A program made the position numbers and the translations under genes. The notes under the pieces are model-generated. The model had not been told where the DNA came from and ran no database searches. It worked only from the letters and a program-made list of their open reading frames with translations. Source: Mitsuokella sp047974105 (lineage in GTDB: Bacteria > Bacillota > Negativicutes > Selenomonadales > Selenomonadaceae). From it: a stretch of 64,000 nt of DNA. Below, piece by piece: positions 26,235 to 35,998 of the stretch. Where the stretch lies: the NCBI RefSeq assembly GCF_047974105.1, contig NZ_JBHYRS010000003.1:1-64000 (forward strand). The letters are read 5' to 3'. The first letter of the stretch is position 1; every line of letters begins with the position of its first letter.

Positions 26235-27074
26235 ATGGCGAATTCTAAGAAGAATTACACCATGCCGGGCAGACCAAAAAAAAGGCTGTTCATTGGCATG
26301 TTATCCCTGACGGCCCTTATCATGGCGGGCATCTTTTACCTGATTTGGTATATCGGCGTCCCAGGGCTGGCTTCCATCCAGCCTCTGCTGCCATGGATTG
26401 TAGGTCTTGTCTTCGCCGTGATAATCCTCGGTGCATTTTTGGGGATTGTCAATATGGCATTAGCCGTAGCGGGGCTGCCGTATCTGCCTTTTTTGCAGAG
26501 GCAGACATATGAGCTCATCAACCTGCTGTTCCCTGTTACGGTGCGCCTTGGCAAGCTGTTTGGCATACGCCGGCGCAGGCTCGAAGGCTCGTTTATTGCT
26601 GTGAGCAATCTGCTTTTCAATCGCATGGGCATCCGCGTGCCGGCTGACCGCCTGCTCGTTGTGACGCCGCACTGCCTGCAGCTTGCGTCGTGTCCGCACA
26701 AGATTACGCGCGACCCTGAGAACTGTAAGCGCTGCGGCGGCTGCGATATCGGAGCCCTTGTGACGCTTTCCCATGAGATGGGCTTTCATTTCTTTGTGGC
26801 GACAGGCGGCACTTTAGCGCGTCAGATTGTCTATAAAACAAAGCCCAAGGCAGTACTCGCCATTGCCTGTGAACGGGACCTTATGAGCGGAATTCAGGAT
26901 GTTTATCCTCTGCCGGCGGTCGGCGTCCTGAATATCAGGCCCAACGGTCCGTGCTACAACACACATGTGGACATCGATGAAGTACGGGCTCAACTTGAAA
27001 AAATTATTATCCCGGTACCAAAGAAGGACAGCGGGAATGAACAAAGTGATGAGAAAACAGATGCAGAGAAATAA
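26235..27074 (+). CDS. DUF116 membrane-associated cysteine-rich protein
   Basis: The 279-residue protein starts with two hydrophobic segments (about 19-42 and 54-78). A DUF116 domain follows with conserved cysteines in PHCLQLASCPHKIT, CKRCGGCDIG, AIACERDL and NGPCYNTHVD. The cluster of Cys residues suggests a metal or iron-sulfur centre; no activity is known for the family. It lies 3 bases after fmt and 11 before rsmB. In related Firmicutes it also sits in this translation-related operon (recalled, not checked). Confidence 0.88.
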   Translation: MANSKKNYTMPGRPKKRLFIGMLSLTALIMAGIFYLIWYIGVPGLASIQPLLPWIVGLVFAVIILGAFLGIVNMALAVAGLPYLPFLQRQTYELINLLFPVTVRLGKLFGIRRRRLEGSFIAVSNLLFNRMGIRVPADRLLVVTPHCLQLASCPHKITRDPENCKRCGGCDIGALVTLSHEMGFHFFVATGGTLARQIVYKTKPKAVLAIACERDLMSGIQDVYPLPAVGVLNIRPNGPCYNTHVDIDEVRAQLEKIIIPVPKKDSGNEQSDEKTDAEK

Positions 27075-27085
27075 GGGAGGGGCTT

Positions 27086-28426
27086 ATGGATAAAGCGCGC
27101 GAGACAGCAGTCCGCATCTTATATGAAGTACATGAAAATGGTGCCTATGCCAATGTGGCCCTTGCCAAGGCGCTGCGTCAGGAAAATCTTAGTGAGCAGG
27201 ACCGCCGCTTTGTCACGGAGCTGGTTTATGGTGCCGTGAAGGCGGGGGATACTTTGGACTGGATTTTGCGCCGTTATGTCAATCGGCCTGTCCGCAAGAT
27301 ACAGCCGCTTGTGCGGGAAATTTTACATTTGGGGCTGTATCAGCTCTTTTATCTCGATAAGGTGCCGGCTTCGGCTGCCTGCAATACCGCAGTAGACCTC
27401 GCCAAAGGCATGGGCATGAAGGGGCTGTCCGGTTTTGTCAATGCTGTCCTGCGCACAGCCGTGCGTGAGCCGCAGAAGGCGGCATTTCCAAGCGGCAAGG
27501 GACATGCGACAGAGGGGCTGGCTCTGCGCAGTCAGCATCCGGAGTGGCTTGTGCGCCATTGGGTGAAGACGTTTGGCTTTGAAGCCGCAGAAAAGCTCTG
27601 TGATTTTGATAATGAACAGCCCGTCTTATCTGTGCGCACGAACACTCTGAAAACGGACAGAGAATCCCTGCTCCGTGAACTCAAGGCATGCGGGGCAGAG
27701 GCGGAGGCTTCTCTTTGGGCACCGGAAGGTATCCTTGTTCACAGTCATGGCTCACTGGATACCTTGAAGCCCTTGCAGGAAGGGCGCTGTCAGGTGCAGG
27801 ATGAGAGTTCGATGCTCGTGGCACATGTCGTCGGGCCGCAGCCTGGCGAATTTGTCATTGACTGCTGTGCAGCACCGGGGGGCAAGACGACGCATCTGGC
27901 TGCGCTCATGCAGGATAAGGGCCGAATTCTCGCCGGTGATATTTATGACCACAAACTCCTGCGCATTGAGGAAAATGCCAATCGGCTGGGCATTCACATC
28001 ATTGAGACCGAGAAAATCGATGCGAGAGAAATTGGTGAGGCGTATGAGGGCATGGCTGACCGCGTTCTTGTCGATGCACCGTGTTCCGGCCTTGGCGTCC
28101 TGCGGCGCAAGCCGGATGCCCGTTGGCGCAGGACACAGGAGGAGATTGAGAAACTGCCTTTTTTGCAGCTGGCCATTTTAGAGAGTGCGGCAGCTGCCGT
28201 AAAGAAGGGCGGCGTGCTCGTTTACAGTACCTGCACGATTGAACTTGCCGAGAATCAGGGCGTAGTCAGCCGCTTTTTAGAGCAGCATCCGGAATTCCAG
28301 CTTGAGACGACGGGAAATTTCCTGCCGCTGCCGACAAAGCATCGGGAAGCAAAGATGGTTCAGCTGCTGCCCAATATAGACGGCACAGATGGCTTTTTCA
28401 TCTGCCGCATGCAAAGGAAAGGATAA
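27086..28426 (+). CDS. rsmB: 16S rRNA (cytosine-967-C5)-methyltransferase
   Basis: RsmB methylates C967 of 16S rRNA. An N-terminal NusB-like RNA-binding domain (residues 1-140) precedes the Rossmann methyltransferase domain. The SAM site is CCAAPGGKTTHLAA, and the two catalytic cysteines are in DAPCSGLGVLRRKPD and YSTCTIELAENQ. The 446-residue length is normal. AGGGAGGGG precedes the ATG. Confidence 0.97.
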   Translation: MDKARETAVRILYEVHENGAYANVALAKALRQENLSEQDRRFVTELVYGAVKAGDTLDWILRRYVNRPVRKIQPLVREILHLGLYQLFYLDKVPASAACNTAVDLAKGMGMKGLSGFVNAVLRTAVREPQKAAFPSGKGHATEGLALRSQHPEWLVRHWVKTFGFEAAEKLCDFDNEQPVLSVRTNTLKTDRESLLRELKACGAEAEASLWAPEGILVHSHGSLDTLKPLQEGRCQVQDESSMLVAHVVGPQPGEFVIDCCAAPGGKTTHLAALMQDKGRILAGDIYDHKLLRIEENANRLGIHIIETEKIDAREIGEAYEGMADRVLVDAPCSGLGVLRRKPDARWRRTQEEIEKLPFLQLAILESAAAAVKKGGVLVYSTCTIELAENQGVVSRFLEQHPEFQLETTGNFLPLPTKHREAKMVQLLPNIDGTDGFFICRMQRKG

Positions 28427-28431
28427 ACGCA

Positions 28432-29493
28432 TTGGAACCGTTACAGGATAAACAGGATATTTTTGGTCTGACGCTGGAAAAACTGCAGGAGACCCTGCGT
28501 CCCTTTGCTGCACCGGCTTACCGCGCCAAGCAGATTGCAGAATGGCTGTATAAGCGCGGTGCCGTATCGTTTGCTGATATGACAAATCTGCCGAAGAAGC
28601 TGCGCTTGGAACTGACGGACGCTCTCTGCATAGGACGCCCAAAGACCAAAGACCGGCTTGATTCAGCTGATGGCCATACCACAAAATTTTTATTGGAATT
28701 TGCCGATGGCACGGCTGTGGAGACGGTGCTCATGCGCCAGCCCTATGGCAACAGCATCTGCGTCTCGACGCAGGCCGGCTGCAATATGGGCTGTGCTTTT
28801 TGTGCATCGACTCTTCACGGCATGGCGCGCAATCTGACAGCAGGTGAAATTCTGGCCCAGGCTATAACAATCAACGATATGCTGCGGACGGAAGAACATG
28901 GTGAGAAAGTCGATACCGTTGTCATCATGGGGTCAGGGGAACCTTTGATGAATTACGATAACGTGCTGGGTTTCATTCGCTTGCTCCATGAAGATTATGT
29001 GCTGGGGCTCAGCTACCGCAATATCACGCTTTCAACCTCGGGTATTGTGCCGCAGATGCATAAACTGGCAGAAGAGGGAATCCCCATTTCCTTATCCGTT
29101 TCCCTGCACGCGCCGAATCAGGAGCTTCGCAGTGAACTCATGCCGATTAACCGCAAATATCCTTTAAAAGACGTTATCGAGGCTGCCCGCCATTATGCAG
29201 AAGTGACAAAACGGCGGGTAACATATGAATATATTTTGATTGACCAGGTCAATGACGGTGAGGAGCAGGCAAGAGAGCTCGTGGCGCTTCTGCATGGGCA
29301 GCTGGCCAGTGTGAATCTCATCCCCATCAATCCGGTGGCGGAGCGTCATCTGTTGCGCCCTTCCGCTGCACGCATTGAATGGTTTGCAAAATATCTGACG
29401 GCACACCATCTGAATGTTACGGTACGCCGTGAGATGGGGACAGATATTCAGGCTGCCTGTGGCCAGCTGCGCAATAAACACCTGGCAGATTGA
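28432..29493 (+). CDS. rlmN: 23S rRNA (A2503-C2)/tRNA methyltransferase, radical SAM
   Basis: RlmN methylates A2503 of 23S rRNA and A37 of some tRNAs. The radical-SAM cluster motif is CNMGCAFCAS (around 115-124). The MGSGEPLMNYDNV motif follows, and the resolving Cys near the C-terminus is in QAACGQLR. The start is TTG 28432 after AAGGAAAGG. The 353-residue length is normal. Last gene of the def operon. Confidence 0.96.
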   Translation: MEPLQDKQDIFGLTLEKLQETLRPFAAPAYRAKQIAEWLYKRGAVSFADMTNLPKKLRLELTDALCIGRPKTKDRLDSADGHTTKFLLEFADGTAVETVLMRQPYGNSICVSTQAGCNMGCAFCASTLHGMARNLTAGEILAQAITINDMLRTEEHGEKVDTVVIMGSGEPLMNYDNVLGFIRLLHEDYVLGLSYRNITLSTSGIVPQMHKLAEEGIPISLSVSLHAPNQELRSELMPINRKYPLKDVIEAARHYAEVTKRRVTYEYILIDQVNDGEEQARELVALLHGQLASVNLIPINPVAERHLLRPSAARIEWFAKYLTAHHLNVTVRREMGTDIQAACGQLRNKHLAD

Positions 29494-29522
29494 CCATTTT
29501 CCTATAAATTCACAGTCATTTC

Positions 29523-29531
29523 TGTTATAAT
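29523..29531 (+). promoter_or_regulatory. Extended -10 promoter of the FHA/kinase cluster
   Basis: TGTTATAAT is an extended -10 element, 50 bases before the first FHA gene. No good -35 is visible. Confidence 0.45.
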
Positions 29532-29580
29532 GTACGAATAGTGGCTAGTGAACTCGATTAAGGAAACGGAGGCGGATGCC

Positions 29581-30315
29581 ATGGGCCTTGGCACCTGGGA
29601 ATCCTATCTGGCCAATCACATTGAGGGATTCTTCAATAAGAAATTCAGCAGCAATCTGGAAGTCGTTGAACTCATGAATGGTGTGGAGCGTGAAGTAACG
29701 CGCCAATCTTCAGGGAAGAAACGGCATGATGTCGATACCGTTTTTGTTTTTTCATTGAATCCGGAGGATTATCACCGGCTTTGTGCACGGCGTATCATTG
29801 AAGATTTGCGCACGACGGCTGCCCGTCAGATCATTTTGCAGGACTGCGCTGCAGAAGGTGTTATTCTTGTGCGCATGGAGCAAAATGCCAAACTGAGCCG
29901 CGGTGTTTATAAGCTGCAGTGCAGGTCATCTGAGGATGTGGAAAATTTGTCAGCCAATACGCTGGTCCTGCAAAAAAGACCTTCTCTTGACAGGCAGACT
30001 CCTTTAAATCTGCCAGCCTTTCATCCCATGGCTTCTCTGACGGTCGTGGAAGGGCCGGACCTCGATGCTTATCTTGAAATCGGAGAAAAGCAGGTCTACA
30101 TCGGGCGGCGTGACAAGAATGAATTTATTTTGACCGATACAAATGCTTCGCGCCTTCATGCGTGGATTTCTTACGAACACCACCGTCATGAACTTTATGA
30201 TGCGCAGAGCACAAATGGTACATTTGTCAATGGGCGGCGCATAGATTCGTGCCGTCTCCGGCATGGTGATAAAATCCGGATCGGTATGACGGTCCTGCAG
30301 TACGAGGTGATATAA
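29581..30315 (+). CDS. FhaA-like protein: DUF3662 plus FHA domain
   Basis: The 244-residue protein has an N-terminal DUF3662-type domain (MGLGTWESYLANHIEGFFNKKF, then MNGVEREV) and a C-terminal FHA domain. Phosphopeptide-binding residues are visible in VYIGRRDKNEFIL, SRLHAWIS and STNGTFVNGRRI. FHA domains bind phosphothreonine, here probably on a substrate of the PASTA kinase 4 kb downstream. ATG 29581 has GGAGG 8 bases upstream. It abuts the second FHA gene with no gap. Confidence 0.9.
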   Translation: MGLGTWESYLANHIEGFFNKKFSSNLEVVELMNGVEREVTRQSSGKKRHDVDTVFVFSLNPEDYHRLCARRIIEDLRTTAARQIILQDCAAEGVILVRMEQNAKLSRGVYKLQCRSSEDVENLSANTLVLQKRPSLDRQTPLNLPAFHPMASLTVVEGPDLDAYLEIGEKQVYIGRRDKNEFILTDTNASRLHAWISYEHHRHELYDAQSTNGTFVNGRRIDSCRLRHGDKIRIGMTVLQYEVI

Positions 30316-30768
30316 GTGGCGGTGACAGCCGTTTTTCTCAAGGGCATCCGCGTTTTGCTCGAATATGGCATGCTTTTATGGCTGCTCTGGTTTACAGTAA
30401 CGCTCAGCAGGCGTCTTTTCGGTGCGGTCCGCAAGCAGGATAAAGCGATCCGCAAACCGGAGACTAAGCCGGCAGAAGCGGTTATATCCGTTTTGGAAGC
30501 GCCGGAAAAAGAGCTTATGGGCAAACGTTTTGCCTTTGGCGAACAGCTCATGCTGGGCCGCGGGAGCGATAATCATATTGTGATTCCCGAAGGCTATGTG
30601 TCCCATCATCATGCGCAGATTTATCGTCATGGCAATCAATACGTCATCGAAGATCTCGGCAGCATCAACCACACTTATGTAAATGGTCAAATCCTGGAGG
30701 GCAGGGCGTACCTGCGTCCTGGTGACAAGATCCGCATTGGCCTTGTCACCCTTCGGTTCGAGAGGTGA
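30316..30768 (+). CDS. FhaB-like membrane-anchored FHA protein
   Basis: A hydrophobic N-terminal segment (about 14-37) anchors this 150-residue protein. The C-terminal FHA domain shows LMLGRGSDNHIVI, YVSHHHAQIY and SINHTYVNGQ. The start is GTG 30316, directly after the preceding TAA. In actinobacteria a protein of the same design sits in the pstP-rodA-pbpA-pknB cluster and binds wall-synthesis proteins. Confidence 0.9.
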   Translation: MAVTAVFLKGIRVLLEYGMLLWLLWFTVTLSRRLFGAVRKQDKAIRKPETKPAEAVISVLEAPEKELMGKRFAFGEQLMLGRGSDNHIVIPEGYVSHHHAQIYRHGNQYVIEDLGSINHTYVNGQILEGRAYLRPGDKIRIGLVTLRFER

Positions 30769-30773
30769 GAATT

Positions 30774-31478
30774 TTGAGTAAGGTTTATGAAGCGACGGAT
30801 GTCGGCTGTGTGAGACCGACGAATGAAGACAGTGCAGCTGTCTTTGCTCCGGAGGTCTATGTTGTAGCAGATGGCATGGGCGGCCATGCTGCTGGTGAAG
30901 TCGCCAGTCACATCCTTGTCAAATCGGTACAGTCCGATTTGGCTGGCAGGAATGACATTGGCGAAGAAGAGCTGCGCTCGGCCATCCGTCATGCCAATCA
31001 TGAGATCCTCGCGGCTGTGGCGGAAAATCCCAATTGCCAGGGCATGGGCACGACAGCTACGCTGCTGCATATCGGCGCTGGACAGGCTTTCTGGGCACAT
31101 GTCGGGGACAGCCGGCTTTACTTGCTGCGTGAGGCACGCCTTGCACAGATTACGCGTGATCATTCTTATGTGGAGGACCTCGTCGAGCACGGTGAGATTA
31201 CAGAGGCAGAAGCGCGCAATCATCCGCAGAAGAATATGCTGACGCGGGCCGTGGGCGTTGAGGAAAATCTTGAAGTCGACAGCGGCTGTTTCCAAGTGGC
31301 AGAGGGAGACATCCTGCTTTTGGCAACAGATGGTCTTATGAACATGGTTTCAGAGGACAAAATGATTTCTATTCTGGAACAGGAGCAGGAAAACCCGGCC
31401 AGGGCCCTTGTCGATGCAGCTCTGGAGTCGGGAGGACGCGATAATGTTACGGCTGTAGTGGTGGTGTATGCATCATGA
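30774..31478 (+). CDS. PP2C-type protein Ser/Thr phosphatase
   Basis: The 234-residue cytoplasmic phosphatase carries all PP2C metal motifs: RPTNEDS, VADGMGGHAAGE, GTTATLL, HVGDSRLYLLR, LATDGLMNMV and GGRDNVTAVVV. It would reverse phosphorylation by the kinase at 34169. The start is TTG 30774 with GAGGTGA 5 bases upstream, the site overlapping the fhaB-like stop. It overlaps the next gene by four bases. Confidence 0.94.
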   Translation: MSKVYEATDVGCVRPTNEDSAAVFAPEVYVVADGMGGHAAGEVASHILVKSVQSDLAGRNDIGEEELRSAIRHANHEILAAVAENPNCQGMGTTATLLHIGAGQAFWAHVGDSRLYLLREARLAQITRDHSYVEDLVEHGEITEAEARNHPQKNMLTRAVGVEENLEVDSGCFQVAEGDILLLATDGLMNMVSEDKMISILEQEQENPARALVDAALESGGRDNVTAVVVVYAS

Positions 31479-32743
31479 AGAACTGGAGCCTGCTGCTGGC
31501 ACCTTTTGGCATCCTGCTTTCCGGGTTGGGTGTCCTGTACATTAAGACGCACCCGCAGATGGGGACAGTCAATCCCGCCATGCTGCTGGGGATTTCCTAT
31601 CTGCCCTGGCTGGCAGCGGTAATGGTGCTCGCTGTCATCATGCAGGGGATTTTGATTCATCGCCACATGGATACGTATTTATTTCCTCTGATCATGCTGC
31701 TGGCGAGCGTGGGCATCGTGGAGATTGCAAGACTCAAGCCGGCTCTGCTTGTACCGCAGCTGCGCTGGCTGCTCATCGCGATGGTCCTGATGTTTCTGGT
31801 AATACGTTTCTGGAATCGTGTGGGCAGGCTGGTCGATTATCCTTATATTACGGGAATTCTCTGTGTCGTGGTGCTGTTTCTGCCGATTCTTTTTGGCACA
31901 GAAATCGGCGGCAGCCGGAATTGGCTCGTACTCGGGCCTTTTTCCGTGCAGCCGTCGGAGTTTGGCAAAATTCTCATTGTCCTGTTTTTGGCAGCGTATC
32001 TTTCTGACCATCGCAAGGTGCTGGCTCTGCCGAAGCGCCGCCTGCTGTTCCTGCAGCTCCCGCCTTTGCGCTTCATTGCGCCGCTCATCTGTATTTGGAG
32101 CATCGCGGTGCTGATGTTTGTCGTGGAGAAGGATTTGGGTTCGGCACTGTTGTTTTTTGGCATTGCTGTGCTCATGACTTATATGGCTACTGGCAGCCGC
32201 TCTTATGTATTTTTAGCGCTGCTGTTCATGGGAGCAGCAGCTGTCATCTGTTACTTTTGTTTTGCTCATGTGCGCGTGCGTTTTGATATCTGGCTTGACC
32301 CTTGGCAGGATCCGAATGGCATGGCCTATCAGGTCGTGCAGTCCCTGTTTGCCTTTGGGACAGGCGGCATCTGGGGCACAGGTTTCGGGTACGGCCATCC
32401 CGGCTTTATCCCAGAGGTTCATACGGATTTCATCTTTGCAGCCATTGCGGAGGAGATGGGGCTCATCGCTTCGCTTATGCTCATGGCCTGCTACGTCATG
32501 GCCTTTTGGCGCGGCATTTGTATCTCTTTGGCCTGTGCGCAGGAAAAGGAGATGCTGCTGGCTGCCGGCTGCAGTTCACTGCTCCTCATGCAGGCCTTTA
32601 TCATCATTGCCGGTGTGACCAAATTTCTGCCGCTGACGGGCATTACCCTGCCGTTTATCAGTTACGGCGGCAGTTCGATGGTGTCGGGCTTTATCCTGCT
32701 CGGCATGCTTCTGTCCCTTTCAAAGGAGAAGAGAAATGTCTGA
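31475..32743 (+). CDS. SEDS-family peptidoglycan polymerase (FtsW/RodA)
   Basis: The 422-residue integral membrane protein has about ten segments and the SEDS motifs GGSRNWLVLGPFSVQPSEFGKI and FISYGGSSMVSGF. SEDS proteins polymerise glycan strands from lipid II with a partner class B PBP, here the next gene, whose start overlaps its end. The sequence does not decide between a divisional (FtsW) and elongation (RodA) role. Confidence 0.93.
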   Translation: MKNWSLLLAPFGILLSGLGVLYIKTHPQMGTVNPAMLLGISYLPWLAAVMVLAVIMQGILIHRHMDTYLFPLIMLLASVGIVEIARLKPALLVPQLRWLLIAMVLMFLVIRFWNRVGRLVDYPYITGILCVVVLFLPILFGTEIGGSRNWLVLGPFSVQPSEFGKILIVLFLAAYLSDHRKVLALPKRRLLFLQLPPLRFIAPLICIWSIAVLMFVVEKDLGSALLFFGIAVLMTYMATGSRSYVFLALLFMGAAAVICYFCFAHVRVRFDIWLDPWQDPNGMAYQVVQSLFAFGTGGIWGTGFGYGHPGFIPEVHTDFIFAAIAEEMGLIASLMLMACYVMAFWRGICISLACAQEKEMLLAAGCSSLLLMQAFIIIAGVTKFLPLTGITLPFISYGGSSMVSGFILLGMLLSLSKEKRNV

Positions 32744-34130
32744 CTGGAAAATGAAACGACAGGTGCTCCGCGCGGCCTCTTTCCTGATGGTCCTGTTTGG
32801 ACTTCTTGCCGTCTATGTCATCTATCTTTCCACATGGGAGGCAGATGACCTGGCGAAGAATCCGCTGAATATGAGAATGGCTGCGGCACGTGCTGATATC
32901 GTGAGAGGCTCCATTCTGGCCGCTGACGGGCAGGTTCTTGCTGAGACGAAAAAAGATGGTACGCGCGTGTATCCGTTTGGCGCGGAGATGGCAGCTGTCA
33001 CAGGCTATAATGGGGAAAACATCGGCAGTGCCGGCATTGAGGGACATGCGAATCAGGCGCTGCTGGGCCTGACCGCGGATATGAGCCGGTTGGGCCCGCT
33101 GACCCAGCTGCTGCAGTCAGACCGGGGCAATGATGTCAAGCTGACAATTGAGCCGAAGGCACAGGAAGCGGCTGTAAAGGGCCTCGGAAAACGCCGCGGA
33201 GCAGTCGTCGTGCTCGATGCGCGGACCGGAGCCGTACTGGCGATGGCCAGCACACCTTCCTATGATCCTAATAATATAGAAGCCAATTGGAAATCTCTGT
33301 CGAGCCAGGAAGACAGCCCCCTGATCAACCGTACGGTACAGGGACTTTACCCACCGGGCTCGACCATTAAGCCCATGATTGCAGATGCGGCTTTAACGGA
33401 TGGCGTGACCAATCAAAAAGAAATTTTCAATTGCGATGGTGTACTCGACGTCGGTGGCGGTCATACGATTCGGGAAAGTCATGGGGAAGTTCATGGCCGC
33501 GTAGACCTCAGGCAGGCTGTTACAGAATCCTGCAACATTACGTTTGGCACCTTGGGCATGCGTATGGGGGACGATAAGCTGCAAAAGGCGTTCAGCCGTT
33601 TTGGCTTCGACCGGGAAATCGGCGATGAGATTCTCATGACGAAATCACATTTCCCTGATTTTGGCAAATTGTCCGCAGGAGACCAGGCTCAGACGGCTAT
33701 TGGCCAGAGCTCACTTCTGGTCACACCCATGCACATGGCGCTTTTGGCAGATGCTTTTGCCAATGGCGGCAAAGTCATGAAGCCCTACTTAGTACAGCAG
33801 GTCATCACACCTGGTGGAACGGTGGTGCACGAAGCGCAGCCAGCAAAATGGCTGACTGCGACGACGCCGGAGATGGCGGCAGTCATTGACAGCCTCATGG
33901 AAGATGTCGTGACAAAGGGCACTGGTACCGCTGCCAAGGTCAATGGTATCCGGGTGACGGGCAAGACCGGCACGGCAGAGAATGCTGCGGGCAAAGACCA
34001 CGCGTGGTTCATTGGCTCGGCAGAGCTCTCAAAACGCAAGATTGTCTTTGCCATCATTGTGGAAAATGGCGGCGGCGGCGGTACAGAAGCTGCTCCGATT
34101 GCGAAAAATATCATTGAGAGTTTGATGTGA
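32736..34130 (+). CDS. Class B penicillin-binding protein (transpeptidase)
   Basis: The 464-residue protein has one N-terminal membrane anchor (about 12-32) and a periplasmic transpeptidase domain. Motifs: S209-T-I-K in YPPGSTIKPM, ESCN for SxN, and TGKTGTAEN for KTG. It is short, like PbpA of the actinobacterial cluster. Its ATG lies within the SEDS gene end, which fits a SEDS-PBP pair making one enzyme complex. Confidence 0.95.
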   Translation: MSDWKMKRQVLRAASFLMVLFGLLAVYVIYLSTWEADDLAKNPLNMRMAAARADIVRGSILAADGQVLAETKKDGTRVYPFGAEMAAVTGYNGENIGSAGIEGHANQALLGLTADMSRLGPLTQLLQSDRGNDVKLTIEPKAQEAAVKGLGKRRGAVVVLDARTGAVLAMASTPSYDPNNIEANWKSLSSQEDSPLINRTVQGLYPPGSTIKPMIADAALTDGVTNQKEIFNCDGVLDVGGGHTIRESHGEVHGRVDLRQAVTESCNITFGTLGMRMGDDKLQKAFSRFGFDREIGDEILMTKSHFPDFGKLSAGDQAQTAIGQSSLLVTPMHMALLADAFANGGKVMKPYLVQQVITPGGTVVHEAQPAKWLTATTPEMAAVIDSLMEDVVTKGTGTAAKVNGIRVTGKTGTAENAAGKDHAWFIGSAELSKRKIVFAIIVENGGGGGTEAAPIAKNIIESLM

Positions 34131-34168
34131 TTGATTGGAATGGATAGTAGATAGTAGGGGGAACAGAT

Positions 34169-35947
34169 ATGATGCATCGTATCTTAGATCAGCGCTATGA
34201 ATTGGAAGAGCTGATTGGCGGGGGCGGCATGGCCGATGTCTACAAGGCAAAGGACCGTCTGCTCAATCGGCCGGTGGCCGTCAAAATCCTGCATGAGCAG
34301 TTCAAGCAGGATAAAGAATTTATCGATAAGTTCCAGCGTGAAGCGCAGGCCGCAGCACGTCTTTCACATCCAAACATCGTCAATATTTATGATGTCGGTG
34401 TAGCAGATGGCGACCATTATATCGTCATGGAATATGTTCCAGGACGTACGCTTAAGGACCGCATTCGCCAGGAAGGCCATCTTTCCGTCAGCGAAGCTTT
34501 GCGCGTGGCACGTGAAATTGCAGAGGCTCTTGCGCATGCACATGCCAATAACCTCGTGCACTGCGATATCAAGCCGCACAACATCCTCATGATGGCAGAC
34601 GGCCATGCCAAAGTTGCTGATTTTGGCATCGCAAGAGCCGTTACAGAGTCCACTATGACTTATAGCGGCAATGTCGTTGGCTCTGTTCATTATTTTTCGC
34701 CTGAGCAGGCAAAGGGCACTTTGATTACACCGAAGTCCGATGTTTATTCCCTGGGCGTTGTCCTTTATGAGATGCTCACGGGCAAACTGCCTTTTACGGG
34801 CGATAATCCTGTGAGCATCGCTGTCAAGCATCTGCAGGAAGAGCCTGTGCCGGTGCGCCAGCTCGATCCGTCGATTCCGCCTGTGGTAGAGGCGATTGTC
34901 TCAAAAGCCATGAGCAAGGACCCGGAGATGCGTCCGACGAGTGCCGAACTTGTGGAGGATATCCGTCAGGCAGAACGCATGCTGATGACGGGCAGCGCGG
35001 CTCCTGCCAATACCATGGGACCGCAGGACCCGGATGCGACGCAGGTCCTGCCGCGCGTTCAGCCGCATCAGCCCATTCCGCCGCGCCATCCTGTGCAGGA
35101 GAATGATTATGAAGATGGGGAACCAAAGAAGGAAAAATCCATCTTCAAGTCGAAAAAGTTTATAATAGGACTGCTGGTCGTTCTTTTTGCCGGCTTTTTT
35201 GTCGGGGCTTTCATGAGCTATGGCAAATTCTGGAGTACAGCAGAGGTCACGGTACCGGATGTCACGGGCAAGCAGATGACGCTGGCGCGTCAGATTCTCG
35301 AAGATAAGAAGCTGCGTGTCAACGTGGCTGAAACGTACAATGCTGATGTGCCGGCCGGACAAGTCGTTTCACAAAATCCGACGGCGGGCTCTAAAGTCAA
35401 GGAACAGCGCCTGGTTACAATCTATGTCAGCAAGGGCGGCGAAGAAATCGAGATGCCGGACCTTACGGGCATGTCAAAGGGAGATGCTGAGGCTCAGCTC
35501 AAAAAGATGGGCTTGAAACTGGGATCTGTCTATGAAAAATACTCCAATGAGGAAGCCGGCACAGTCATTCAGCAGGATCCAAAGGCTGGCACGAAAATCA
35601 GCCGCGGCCAGACCGTAGATATTACGGTAAGCAAGGGCAAGCAGAGTCATAAAGTCAGCGTGCCGGATGTGACGGGAAGTTCCCTGCAGGCCGCAAAAGC
35701 CACCCTGCAGAGCCGCGGACTTAAGGTCGGCAGTGTCTCGAAGCAGGAAAGCCGTCAGTCTGCCGGTACGGTCATCAGCCAGTCGCCGGCCAGCGGTGAA
35801 GTAGAAGAAGGAACCACCGTCAACCTGGTCATCGCAGAGCCGGCTAAGCAGCAGGTGCAGAAGCCGGATGCCAAGGAACCGGATAAGAATGCCGGCACGG
35901 CAGCAAAAACTCCATCGAAACAGACGGATACCAGTAAAGAGCGGTAA
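34169..35947 (+). CDS. prkC: PASTA-domain Ser/Thr protein kinase (PrkC/PknB type)
   Basis: The 592-residue kinase has a cytoplasmic Hanks domain: Gly loop GGGGMADVYKAK, Lys39 in VAVKIL, catalytic HCDIKPHN (Asp133; HCD instead of the usual HRD), and DFGIARA (Asp151). Then come an acidic and proline-rich linker, one membrane helix (about 331-349) and three PASTA repeats that each start V-P-D/M-P-D-x-T-G. PASTA repeats bind muropeptides or lipid II. The C-terminus is a charged tail. It likely phosphorylates wall-synthesis proteins, with the FHA proteins and the PP2C phosphatase encoded upstream as partners. Confidence 0.96.
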   Translation: MMHRILDQRYELEELIGGGGMADVYKAKDRLLNRPVAVKILHEQFKQDKEFIDKFQREAQAAARLSHPNIVNIYDVGVADGDHYIVMEYVPGRTLKDRIRQEGHLSVSEALRVAREIAEALAHAHANNLVHCDIKPHNILMMADGHAKVADFGIARAVTESTMTYSGNVVGSVHYFSPEQAKGTLITPKSDVYSLGVVLYEMLTGKLPFTGDNPVSIAVKHLQEEPVPVRQLDPSIPPVVEAIVSKAMSKDPEMRPTSAELVEDIRQAERMLMTGSAAPANTMGPQDPDATQVLPRVQPHQPIPPRHPVQENDYEDGEPKKEKSIFKSKKFIIGLLVVLFAGFFVGAFMSYGKFWSTAEVTVPDVTGKQMTLARQILEDKKLRVNVAETYNADVPAGQVVSQNPTAGSKVKEQRLVTIYVSKGGEEIEMPDLTGMSKGDAEAQLKKMGLKLGSVYEKYSNEEAGTVIQQDPKAGTKISRGQTVDITVSKGKQSHKVSVPDVTGSSLQAAKATLQSRGLKVGSVSKQESRQSAGTVISQSPASGEVEEGTTVNLVIAEPAKQQVQKPDAKEPDKNAGTAAKTPSKQTDTSKER

Positions 35948-35998
35948 AGATTTGTATCACGCTGAGCTATGAGCGTGGTGGTAAAAACAGGAGGGGAA

